Source: Agriotes lineatus (Eukaryota; Arthropoda; Insecta; Coleoptera; Elateridae). From it: a stretch of 64,000 bases of DNA. Both the position numbers and the translations under genes were made by a program. The number at the start of each line of letters is the position of its first letter. Positions within the stretch are counted from its first letter, which is position 1. Positions 33,807 through 44,443 of the stretch are shown here, piece by piece. The stretch covers positions 51,105,763 through 51,169,762 of the forward strand of contig OW679202.1 in assembly GCA_940337035.1 (NCBI GenBank). Reading direction: 5' to 3'. The notes under the pieces are model-generated. The model was given only the letters and a program-made list of their open reading frames with translations, had not been told where the DNA came from and ran no database searches.

Positions 33807-35335
33807 ATGGAATTATGTAATACGTTTCATGAGAAAACCTAAAATTGTGTTAATCCTCTTATCTTTGTAATAAAATGTATTATTGCTAATGGTTAACAGT
33901 AAAGGTTTTAGTTTTATAGGCAAACAAGAAAGTATGTACATTTTTGAGTATGTCTACGGGAAGGCCGAAATATTTTCATGTTTGCTCAGTAAACCAATAA
34001 TTTTTCAAGAAATTAGAGGATGCCATAATACCTACATTATTAACAAAACCGTAAAATTCTGCTAATTAGGTAGGTTTGATATTAAAAACCACATTGAAGC
34101 TGCAGTTTTTTAAAGCTTTTATAGAATTTACGAACCTTTTATGCGTTGTCCATTGGAAATGTAAAAGCTTTTACTTTTATAGTACAAAGGGATAAAATAA
34201 TAATATTTTAATGTTCCCTATATAGGAGACTGAACAAGCTACGCATCAAAATTCAGATCCATGCAAATCATAGTAATCCTAAAAACCTATATATGGCAAT
34301 CCTCAAACTCACAAAGCAGTGCAAGCTAAGATTTTGAGGAATTAGAAACAATGAAGGTGTCATCGTAACCGATATCGATGAAGTATTTAGGGTGTGGAGT
34401 GAATATTGCGAACGCCTTATGGTTGCGATAATTATTTGGATCAAGATCCAGAAATTTGAATGGATGAATGGTTGCAGCTAAAATGACTAAAATTTGAGCA
34501 AACGGCAATAGACATGTTAAGCCCCAACACCTTGAAAAAGAAGCATTGCAAACCAATTTGGAGCACCGGCTATTGGCAGAGGGTTGGACAACTTCAATCA
34601 TCATTCCATTGGATAAAAGAGACGATATAAGTTCAAGCAACAATTAAGAATAGTTGCTTAAATCTCCCACATGAGCAAAATTATGCTATATGTAACACAA
34701 AGAAGACTGGAACCATTCCTTCTCCCCATATCGTCCTGAAACAAGCAGGAAATCATCAACGTGTGTAGAAGACCAAGAATATCATGTTCCTATTATTATT
34801 TATTCGTCGACTTCGAGAAGGCGTGTGACAGTATTACGTAAAAGACCATTTGGAAAGTATTAAAAATTATGGAGTTCTCCGAACATCTTATTGAAGTAGT
34901 CGAACTAATCAAACAGCGAAAGCGACAATTAGAATTTAAAAGTCATTATCGAAGATGGTCCCTAGAAAGAAAGGTGTGCGAGAAGGGTATGTTTGGTCAT
35001 CTTCGCTTTGCATTTTTTATAGCGAACATGTTACGAGAATGGCGTTGGAAAACTGGGACAAGGCAGTAACCGTTGTAGAAAAGAATGTCAGATCTTCGCT
35101 TTGCATACAACACAGTTCTGACTGCAGCAAATGCACATGACCTTACAGACCTAATAGCGATTCAAGACAGTGATCGCGGATTGCGGTAATACTCTATTTA
35201 ATCACATATCTATTGCAAATTGCGACGTGGTAAAGAATTTTGACTAGTTAGGATCCGTTATTACCGAAAGTGGATACTGAAAACCTAATATGAGACGTAG
35301 AAGCTCTGACCAAGATCTGGCAGGATTGAAATATA

Positions 35336-36692
35336 CGTGGGTAGGTCAATAAGTCCTTACAAAACAATAGAAAAGCACATTATTTTCGGTTGATTCATTT
35401 TTATTTCTCAACATAGTCTCCTTTTAGCTCGATACACTTCACCTAGCGTTTCTCCTTTTCAAGCCATCCAAAAAGTAAGATTCCAGAAGGTCCTCAAAAT
35501 AGGCATGTGTTTCGGCGATGATGTCCTCGTTCGAAGTGAATTTTTTTGCGGCGAGAAGTGTAATTCATGCATTTTCGGCATCGAAACTGCACAAGTGTGC
35601 ACTCGTGCATTGTCTTGATGGATGAGCACTTTCTTCGTGGCTAATGTGGGCGTTTTTGCTTGATTTTTTCGCTCAACCGATCCAATAACAACGCATCATA
35701 CTCTCTATTTATCGTTTGTCCTTTTTCTAAGTAGTCAATGTGGATGATTCCACATTTCGACTGCTCCTTTGTCTCTGGAGTGTAGTTGTGGATCCATGTT
35801 TTATCAAAGGTTCTGTATCGACACATGAACTCGTTAGAATTGCGACGAAAAAGCGCCAAACCGGCCATTGAATCGGCCACACGATTGCGTTTATTCTCCA
35901 CTGTGAGCAAAAGGAGCACCTATCTTGCCGATTTCTTTTTCATAACCAATTTTTCGTGCAAAATTGAAACCATTGAGGTATGTGATATGCATGTGGCCTC
36001 AAAAAGTTCGCGCACTTTGACCATATCATGGATGTTGTCAATAATTTCTGGCGTAGTCACCTAAAGTGAACGTCCCGAACGATGTTTATTTATTTACTTA
36101 TTTATCTATTTCGCACTCAGCCAACAGCCGTTAGGGCAATTATAGGCGTCGCTGTGCATTTATGGGGACTTCCAACCCCACTAACGACGGTCATGATGTT
36201 GTTATGACAGCCGGGACCACCTATTTCCGTGACAGCCGTATCACGAGGTGCCGAGAGGTGCAGTCGTGGAACTCCCATCCAAATTCTGACCAGAGAGAGC
36301 GTTGCTTAACTCTGCTGATCGAACGTGAAAGCTTGTTCAAGTTACACCACCCGGAACCCGTTCATCACTTGTGGATGTGCGACCACGTTTAAACTCATTG
36401 ACCTAATTGTAAACAGTTTTACATGGTGCAGATGTGCCATGAACTTCATCCAACTCGGATTTGATTTCTTTCTGTGTTTTGGCTTTCAAATGAAAGTGTT
36501 GAATCACTGCACGAAACTCGTTTTTTTCATTGTTCGAAAATAACACAAACTGTTTGCTTCAATCGATTGTATAAATGAAACCACGCGATTGCTTTGGCTC
36601 AAAATCTGACAGCAGTCTACAAATGGTACTTTTCAGCAACAAACTTGTTTCGATACTCTTAGATTTTGTAAGGAGTTATTGACCTACCCTTG
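35336..36692 (-). mobile_element. Mariner element, split by a 5S-like SINE
   Basis: Inverted ends share GGGTAGGTCAATAA and TCCTTACAAAA, with TA on both outer edges (35334-35335 and 36693-36694). The minus strand encodes mariner transposase pieces: QKEIKSELDEVHGTSAPCKT and NEFKRGRTSTSDE (36465-36360), EIIDNIHDMVKVRELFEATC (about 36050), TWIHNYTPETKEQSK (about 35795-35755), and IIHIDYLEKGQTINREYDAL with EKIKQKRPH (35745-35645). The first catalytic block is degraded and a segment between QSK and GIIHID is deleted. It lies in the LINE at 34230-37100 and itself contains the SINE at 36085-36358. Confidence 0.85.
36085..36358 (-). mobile_element. 5S-rRNA-like SINE, copy 2, nested in mariner
   Basis: On the minus strand the element runs from a head with TTCGATCAGCAGAGTTAAGC and GGTCAGAATTTGGATGG through CCCATAAATG, GCCTATAATTGCCCTAACGG and CTGTTGGCTGAGT to an (AAATA)n tail at 36085-36115. 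It interrupts mariner codons between STSDE and RSGR. It is the same family as 33217-33806 and gives the uninterrupted structure of the SINE. Target-site duplication is not clear. Confidence 0.75.
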
Positions 36693-37100
36693 TATGTAGG
36701 TCTATAAAAATTGTCCTGGTGTACCCACTAGTTCTTCTTGTTCTTGGATATGCCTCTGACACATGAGTGGATTCTATTGACGGTCAAGGTATTTCTTCTC
36801 ATCTATCTCAAACAAAATTCGCTCTGTACAACGCCTCTACAGCACCACCTATAAGAATTTGTTGAAACTCTTCGACCACTGATGCGAAGCAATAACAACG
36901 AGAGATTAATAATCCAGGGCCCAACGCAAGGGAAAAGGCGTCGCGGAAGATCTCATACTAGATGGAAGGACGTAGTCACCAAGCTGTTATATATAAGATC
37001 TGAAACAGCAGTAACGCAAACAGAAGATAGGATCAGATGCGCAACACCCTCCATAGGCTGATACAACAATGAGGTCAACAAGACTTTTGATTTTTCGTAA

Positions 37101-38573
37101 CCACCACACGTCGTTTAACGATGTTGGACAAATTAAATTTGTAGAAGTTGGATTGATTTTGAGCCAAGGGATGCAAATAAAGAAGGTATCTGATAGAAAT
37201 CAGATCCTTAAAGCATGATTATTATCAAATCTTGAGATGTTTTGGATCTTTAAGATGTTTTAAGTATTGGAAGTAACTGATGTGAAAGCTGTGAAGCTAA
37301 ACAACTTAGATTTTCATCTTCGTAAATCCTTTGAAAAATATTTGGACCATAAGTTTGACGTACCATAATATAGTATGATCAAAAACTACTTTAATTTAAT
37401 ATGACCATGAGATACTTCCTAATTTATGAATGCAACTATAACTCAATTAAAAACCAAATGTTAAGTTTGACATTTAAGTATAGACGTAGTTGCATTCATA
37501 AATTAGGAACTATTCCGTAACCATACTAGATAAAAGTAATTTTTTATTATACTTTATAACATAAATAATCAATTTGATGAACAAATAATTATTACAGCAA
37601 CAATTAAATTTTGCTTATTACAATTCAGCTGCTCATAATAGATGGTATACAGTAGGTAATCAACTGTAGACTATCCAACCTCCTTAATTATACACCGATT
37701 AATCAAACGCTTATAAATTGTGTAATAATGCCAGTCTAGTATTACTTATTGGAGTAAATTGCCATGATTGCTACGCTACACATTGTCTTAGTAGCAATTG
37801 TTGTGGTACTTGAAGCTATTTATAGACTCAAAGGTAGCAATTATTTGATGGAGCCTAAAATAAAAAAATTGACATTCTCTACATATTAGAAACGCAATGC
37901 ATATAAAGAGTCCAATTCTCCAAATTTACACTCTCCACTCCAACCGAGGTGACGACAATGCATCAGTTCATCCCCCGTGTTTTCGCCTTCCCACCTAATA
38001 AAAATGCTCGGCACACGTCTCCCGAAAAGTGTCACCTACCTCCAATCTCGAACATAAACAAAAGCGGAAGTACACGCGTATATTTTATTACATAATCGAA
38101 CGACATATTTGTTTTCCCCTACTTTATCGTAGAGTGCATTGTGGCTAATTTTAATGCACGCTAGGGATTACGTGTGGGGCAACAATTCGATTGAGTCGCA
38201 TTGACAGCGCTAATAACTGAAAAAACAGGCTCGTTTAGAAATATCTCGGCTTCTATTGCTCTAATTACGACAACTAGCTAAACGTTTAATGCTATTTGGA
38301 AACAAGTGCTGGTGAATCAGCTGCATTAAACAGCGTTTATTAGTTGCTTCAGCGCGGCTTGGTCAACATCCAGAAGTACAACGTCCAATCTTTTCACTTA
38401 GTGACTCACCGGAATGCTCAGAGACTATCATGCTGTCAATATGTAGGATTTAGATCAAATAGTAAGGTGAATGTAGCTCCAGACCACCACCTATCGCAAA
38501 AATTAAGCTTTTGTGCTGAAATTTAATGTCACGAGTCTTTTATGTAATTTGCGACAATAAAGTTTGCTCTTGA
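37101..38573. other. No supported gene; one inverted repeat
   Basis: A perfect 23-bp inverted repeat has arms at 37416-37438 and 37487-37509 with a 48-nt loop, perhaps a small MITE or fold-back. Nothing coding is recognised. Confidence 0.5.
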
Positions 38574-38825
38574 GCCCGTGTAGTCAGCTGGTTTGCAGTC
38601 GGCAGATAGTGAGTTCGGACCGCACACTCGGACAGTGGTTACATCTTATGCTCTCCGGCCATCATACTAACACCTGTGGTGGTCGTGACTCCTGTAAAAG
38701 GGCATTCTTCCGATCAAGGGGTTAAGTAAGCCATCTGCATAGCTCGCGGGAGAAGATGGCTTATAAAACCGCACCCAGCGTGGTACTAACAAGTACTCAG
38801 CCTATATATATTAAGAGGAAGAAGA
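38574..38825 (+). mobile_element. tRNA-derived SINE (family 3), copy 2
   Basis: The head GCCCGTGTAGTCAGCTGG contains an A-box-like TAGTCAGCTGGTT, followed by a B-box-like GAGTTCGGACCGC (about 38611). The body aligns with the SINE nested in the mariner at 17973-18238. The end is near TATATATATTAAGAGGAAG. This copy is the better preserved of the two. Confidence 0.7.
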
Positions 38826-38988
38826 CATTTTGCGACGGTTCAGAATAATGTCGATTTTCCCGTTCTGCTCTATATATTACATCGTAATTCTTACATTGCT
38901 AAATATAAACACCGATTGTTACGTGAGCTTTGGTCACGCGTACGGTGAGTCATTTTCCTTCTGATTGGAAAAGAAACATGGACGACAG

Positions 38989-39266
38989 CATGGGCGTAGC
39001 CAGGGAGGGGCAACTGCCCACCCCTAAACACTTATAAAGAGCAAAAGGCAGTTGATTTATAATCATTATTGCAATTCACATTCTACAAAATTTCAAAAAA
39101 AAAGAAGCTACGATCTGCAGCAAATTTGCGGAAACTGATGATGTTTCAACTTATAATTTTTGTAATTTGTAAAAAAATAAATAAAACTATAATAATAGTA
39201 GTAGTTGATTGTGCAATTAAATTTATGCCCCCCCCCCCTCTAACTGGAATCCTGGCTACGCCCTTG
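38989..39266. mobile_element. hAT MITE (278 bp)
   Basis: Terminal inverted repeats CATGGGCGTAGCCAGG and CAAGGGCGTAGCCAGG (15 of 16 match) are flanked by an exact 8-bp duplication GACGACAG at 38981-38988 and 39267-39274. There is no coding capacity; the small open frame inside is chance. A decayed relative lies at about 50073-50200. Confidence 0.9.
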
Positions 39267-39274
39267 GACGACAG

Positions 39275-39939
39275 TCCACACTGAATGTTGCTTTTTACAA
39301 ACGTGACAATCCTCAACAACAGACTTCGTCAGAGAAGTGAGGCGGTTTCATTACGCCATTGCCCGTTCTAGGTGAATAGAATATATATTTTTTTATCGGT
39401 TGCAGGATATTAAGCCCTTGTTTACATATACAAAAGTAGGGTGGTAACTAAGTATCATAACTGATAGTAGTAATAGTCCGTACATGGCAACCAATAAACT
39501 ATTGAACAAACTACGGATGTTATGAATCATAACAGTCCTAGATATGTTAATAGCTATAAATTCCTTTTATTTCAGTGCTGTACATGTTATGTTATTGGTT
39601 TATTGATAATGTTTAGATGTCATAAACGCATTGACTTCTGGTTTAGTACATTATAAAATGGTTTCTATTTACATCGATTCGTCCAGGAATGTCTTCCCGG
39701 TGTAAGTTGAGGGTTACCTGTACAACGTAAAGCCAATGGAACACATAAAACATTGCTGTTAGTTTACACAGATGCTACAGCAATGCGTTCAAAGCATTTT
39801 AACATCAAATTCGAACATGACACCGTTCCTCGCCCACCTACTGATTCTAATGCGACAATTTGTATGGTCATTATGCATTTCATTCGTCAGATTTTAGCAC
39901 TGTGTAGTCTAAACGAATATGAAAGGACTTTACGCAGAA
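39275..39939. other. No supported gene
   Basis: An 88-codon open frame (39753-40019) runs into the next repeat and has no recognisable domain. Nothing else is seen. Confidence 0.4.
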
Positions 39940-40612
39940 CTCGCCTCGTCGACATTGTGACACTAAATAATTTTAAAAATCAAATTAAGTTAGGAGTACA
40001 AATATCTTCACGTTTCTAATAAATTAAATACATTTTCAAATTAAAACAAAATGTATCTCGCTGGGGTCTGAACCCGCGGCTCTGCAGAATACTAGATCCT
40101 TGCCGAGGTTCCGCAGAGGATGTAAGTCCGGCGGAATTCCATCTGCGCTACCACATCTCTTCGGGAAAAGTCTCATGAAGAGAGCGGTGTAATGGTTGAA
40201 ACGTTTTTACTCTTTTGTGGCTTTATCCTTTATCGGTTGAGTTTTATTTTCGGCAAATGTAAAGCCTGACCTATGTGAAAGTTATTACTTCCTTTTATTT
40301 AAAAATTAACACAAAAATAAACAAAATTTTATTTTTTAAGGTGCTCACCCTGTATATATTTGTATGAAATTGTACCGGTTTCATGCGAGGTAGATATATA
40401 ATATGTATGCAAAATATCGTCTTCCTCCGACAAATAGTTTTTGAGCTATACTGCCAACAGACAGACAGACAGACTGACGGAATTGAGAAAACCTCTTTTT
40501 CGTCATCTAGTGACCTTGAAACGTAAAGATTTAAAAAAATATCGTAAGGTGATTTTTTCGTGATTACAATACCTCCTTCTTCTTTCAGACAAGGGAAGTA
40601 AAAATAACAGTG
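39940..40612. repeat. Dispersed repeat block, copy A (empty of piggyBac)
   Basis: This block is repeated in direct orientation at about 50216-51510. It starts near GACTTTACGCAGAACTCGCC and ends near AGGGAAGTAAAA. A tRNA-like Pol III promoter can be read on the minus strand (A-box-like TAGCGCAGATGG near 40150, B-box-like GGGTTCAGACCCC near 40070), and a CAGA microsatellite lies at 40459-40475 on the plus strand. It may be a SINE joined to another repeat's 3' end; the exact class is not known. Confidence 0.65.
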
Positions 40613-43142
40613 TTTTTAATCAAATCCCGATATCGCAGCATTTACGATATTGTAATACCAACACTGTTTTTAAAAACAGCTAGGACGTTGGACTGAATGT
40701 ATGGAACTAATTTTAATGGTGTTATGTTTGGTCTGTATATAGGTAGATAGTTAATGTATTTGCAACAGGTTACCAAATATTATTACTTTTTATTTGAATA
40801 TTGTTATTAATATACAATTTGATTTGGTTGCAGTATCATACGTCAGGGCAATAGGTTTTTTTAATTTCCAGAACATATGATAGCATGGTTATTTGTTGGA
40901 AACACCAGAAGCCTATTAGGCCCCTAATATTCACCAATAAAAAATCCTAAATGACTAACTTAGAAATTTAGTTACTGGCAGATGGAGTAATTAACTATTT
41001 ATTAACAAAGTTAACAGTTCGTAACTATCCTACATTCAGATGTGACTTCCGTCTACAGCTAATGCAGTTCAATGTCTCTATTTTGTGTTCTTTCTAAATT
41101 TACTACAATTATATACTCTTTTCTGCTAACGTGGTCTTCCACCACAAAGAAAGATGTTCGACAAGAAAATCCTCCGTCTACAACGCTTTTAAAAATACCA
41201 TTTGAAACACTAATATAACGAACAACAAGAGTATATTTATATTGAAGATTTGTATCAGATAATGGCCTATCTAGACGATCTTACAATCCCCAAAAGGGCT
41301 GAAACGTGTGATTATAAAGGCATAAACCTCGAATATGGGCTGTACATAAGTAAAGATACTTAACGAGTAACAAAAAAAAATCTTCAATTTAAAAAAAAAT
41401 TATTGGATTGCTAACATATCCAATTTTGAGCAAGTAGAGAGATTTACAATCTTGGTTGAATCATCAGCGGATAATGCAAGAGGAAAAAATGACAAACGCA
41501 GTAGAAAATTGTCAGAGAAGATGGATGTGATAACATTAAAAATGTAGGAAAACAATTGGTAGTTGCTGCAAAAGTCGAAACTTGGAGTGATGCTAACTTT
41601 CTTCGCTCAGCTCAACTATAGATCTGAAAAGTATGAAAACTTACACCTATAATAGACTATTACATATACTCGTTGAACATAATAGTTGCTCATATCAAAA
41701 TGTACCCCTCGGGAATATTTGAACTAACGTCATACATAATGCACCGATATCCCAGGTATTGTAGAGTTTCAGAGACTGTGAGTGACCCTTTACGAAGTAT
41801 ATCGACATCATATCAACGAAAATGTGTGTAACTAATAATTTTTTTGGTGTGACGAATACATTCTTAAAACATAAAGTTCGTTATAGTGTTAGGGGTCAAA
41901 ATTTACGCAATGGCGAATTTACCGTGACGCAATTTTCGTTTCGATCGTGACGGTGCATCCGCTTGTAACAGTTTGTTAATTTCGTGCTCTTTCACAAACC
42001 AAATTTTAAATAATTAAGACGCGCCGAGTAGTTGCTTTCATTTGTATATGTTTGCGTGCTTCGTGCACATTTGATCTTGGAATTTCATTGCATTCCCAAT
42101 TTGAGTGGGTGGTTTACACCTGCGAACGAAGTTCTATTGCTGCTAGTTGTAAACAACATTATTATTAGCCTAGTGATCACAGTAAGGGGTGCTCACTGTA
42201 TATTGACGTCTTACTCATTTTACCGGATTATTTTACCAAGTAGTACTGTTCTCGACAGGAACTCCTCAAGCTCCCTCAAGTTCTTACTAGGTGTTTTAAT
42301 CGTCATTGCCGTTACTAATTACATTTGTCCACTTAATTACGCCCTTTTGTTATTTACAATTATTTGTTACATACTAATGGGTATTATACCTATTTTACCA
42401 TCAATATTACGTATTGTAGTTAGTACAAACCTTTTATAACTTGGACGTTAAGTGAATTTGTTTCAGATTATACAGCTATCGATTATATTTTTGAGTTGTC
42501 ATCGTCACTATAGTGATCATACTTGTCGTGTTAAAAATTGTTAATTTTATTTGATTTAAGCAGTCTTCAGTGAACTAGTCGGCCCTTGGATATGCCCATG
42601 TAGTCACGATAATTTGAAATGATTGAAAACTCTCGCATCAGCAGACCAGGTTTTTGTCTAGCACTAAAGTGTCAACGCCTTGAAGTCGAAAACAAAGAAA
42701 ATGCAAAACACAATAAAACTTACAACAGTCACATTTCCAGATTTTTCTTTTAAGCTTTATGAATATGAGAATTTTGTTGTAATAACATGACGAATTGCTT
42801 TTCCTTACTGAGTTGAGCAGAATTTTGCTTGTGTTATGTATTACTACAAATGTAAAGCTTCGTATTAGCATGATTTCATTCAATTAGTTTTGAATTATTT
42901 GATAAATTCCGAAAATAGCTTTCATAAACAGCCATATAAAAACACATGTTTCTTTCATTCTGGGGAATCTTTAAAATTTGATACAAAAAACTTCCCTGAT
43001 AGTTATGTAGGTAATTATTATCATATTATACTGGATATAATATTTTAAACATTATAAACCTTCAGTTAGAGACCGTCGAAATAACAATTATTAACTTTTC
43101 ATTTAGTATGAATTCGAATGGGAATTTAATAGTAGTGTATGG
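40613..43142. other. No supported gene
   Basis: A hydrophobic open frame of about 135 codons (42032-42439, plus) has no in-frame ATG near its start and no recognisable domain. A stretch at 41400-41600 faintly resembles a LINE tail. I accept neither. Confidence 0.45.
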
Positions 43143-43969
43143 CGTAAACTAAGTATGGAAACGGTGGTATTATTTGAATACGGCCATAGATAAAACTCTG
43201 AAATTTGGTATAGAAGTAAAACATACGGATTTCTATTAATATTCGTGGTTCCAATTTTTTTATCAATCGTTAACTTGATTATTTTTTTAAATTGAAATGG
43301 AGGTCGAACGTACCATCATTAGAAAGCTGTTTTTGTGTAGAAACCAACGATGTAGCACTTGATATGGCAGTTTTGAAAAATAACTTCGCTATACCAAATT
43401 AAACTTTGAGAATATTACTTTCAACTGTTTGCTAGATATGCTAAAAATTTTGTTGGCGGTGAATGCTTTGTTTTGTTTTTCAACTTTAAACTGTACATTT
43501 ATTAAGAATACCCATTTAACCATTAGGGTATGTTGCATTAAATAAATTACATACTTCCGCATAACTACGGCTTCTATCACCATACCCTATCATCATATTA
43601 ATATTTTTTAAACAACAGTGGCATTGTTTTGTTTTCAGCGCTTACTACCCTACCGGTTTCAGTTATCTAATAAATCTTTATCTAAAACCTTGAATTTGGT
43701 ATAGTAAAGTTATTTTTCAAAACTGCCATATCAAGTGCTACATCGTTGGATTCTACACAAAAACAGCTTTCTAATCATGGTACTATCGACCTCCATTTCA
43801 ATTTAAAAAAATAATCAAGTTGGTCGTGCTGCAGTCGTAACGATCGATAAAAAAATTGGAACCACGAATATTAGTAGAAAACCGTATGTTTAACTTCTAT
43901 ACCAAATTTCAGAATTCTATCTATGGTCGTATTCAAATAATACCACCGTTTCCATACTTAATTTATGCA
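43143..43969. mobile_element. Long-TIR element without coding capacity
   Basis: The left arm (43143-43405) and right arm (43690-43969) are inverted copies of about 260-280 bp. They share for example TAAGTATGGAAACGGTGGTA at the outer ends and CTTGATATGGCAGTTTTGAA at the inner ends. The centre of roughly 285 bp encodes nothing recognisable. The flanking 8-mers (AGTGTATG and ACTGTATA) agree at 6 of 8, but a TA target is equally possible, so the superfamily is open. Confidence 0.72.
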
Positions 43970-43970
43970 C

Positions 43971-44443
43971 TGTATATAAGAATAGAAGCCCTGACCTACT
44001 CATCAACGCCCAGCCCAAACCCTTGGACCTAGAAAGCTGAAATTTTGCACACAGGTTCCCTTTATGATGTATACAAGGAATAAGGAAGGACGAAATTCAA
44101 CCCCGAAAAGGGTAAAATGGAGGTCCTAATTTTGTATGGAAAAATAATATTAAATAGACATGAAACTTCGTAGGAGTAATCCTAAAAACAAATAAGCAAA
44201 CACGCATTTCGTGATTTTCCGAAAATCAACCCCTTAGGGGGTAAAATGGGGTAAATACGCCTAAAAATCGATATGGGTGTCGTTAATGAGGTTTTTGGGA
44301 CGTTGATTGCGAAAATGGCATTTATTTTTAAGTCCAAGGCGGTGGACATGACATACAATTAAAACCCTATAATGGTGAAACGGGATTTCAGATTTCAGAG
44401 ACAAATTATTTTTGGGCAGAACAATGTTTGCCCGGTCAGCTAG
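43971..44443 (+). mobile_element. Non-autonomous Helitron
   Basis: The 3' end has the Helitron signature: a GC-rich hairpin (GGGCAGAACAATGTTTGCCC, 44414-44433), then GGTCAG and the terminal CTAG at 44440-44443 followed by host T. The body holds the repeated AACCCCTTAGGGGGTAAAAT-like motif and the GCTGAAATTTTGCACAC block typical of insect Helitron fragments. The 5' end (near TGTATATAAGAATAG) lacks a clean TC start and looks eroded. There is no Rep/helicase. Confidence 0.68.

Larger units (their letters stand above)
34230..37100 (+). mobile_element. LINE remnant, split by a mariner
   Basis: Two parts flank the mariner at 35336-36692. The left part (34230-35335) reads GIRNNEGVIVTDIDEVFRVW, then the RT block SHMSKIMLYVTQRRLEPFLL, motif A LFVDFEKACDSI (about 34800-34830), and YSEHVTRMALENWDKAVTV (about 35020-35065). 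The right part (36695-37100) has the C-terminal block ERLIIQGPTQGKRRRGRSHT then RWKDVV (about 36900-36975). The order and spacing fit a single insect LINE copy interrupted at a TA. Many stops and frameshifts are present, including in the region normally carrying the FADD box (LRFA-YNTVLTAAN, about 35095). The clade is not assigned. Confidence 0.75.

Noticed and set aside
41400..41600. Sequence faintly like the LINE tail ...QRRW...VGKQLVVAA
   Set aside because: Several stops and only a loose resemblance; no tail or TSD.
42032..42439. Open frame of about 135 codons with hydrophobic stretches
   Set aside because: It has no in-frame ATG near its start and no recognisable domain, and T-rich DNA read in this way gives hydrophobic residues by chance.
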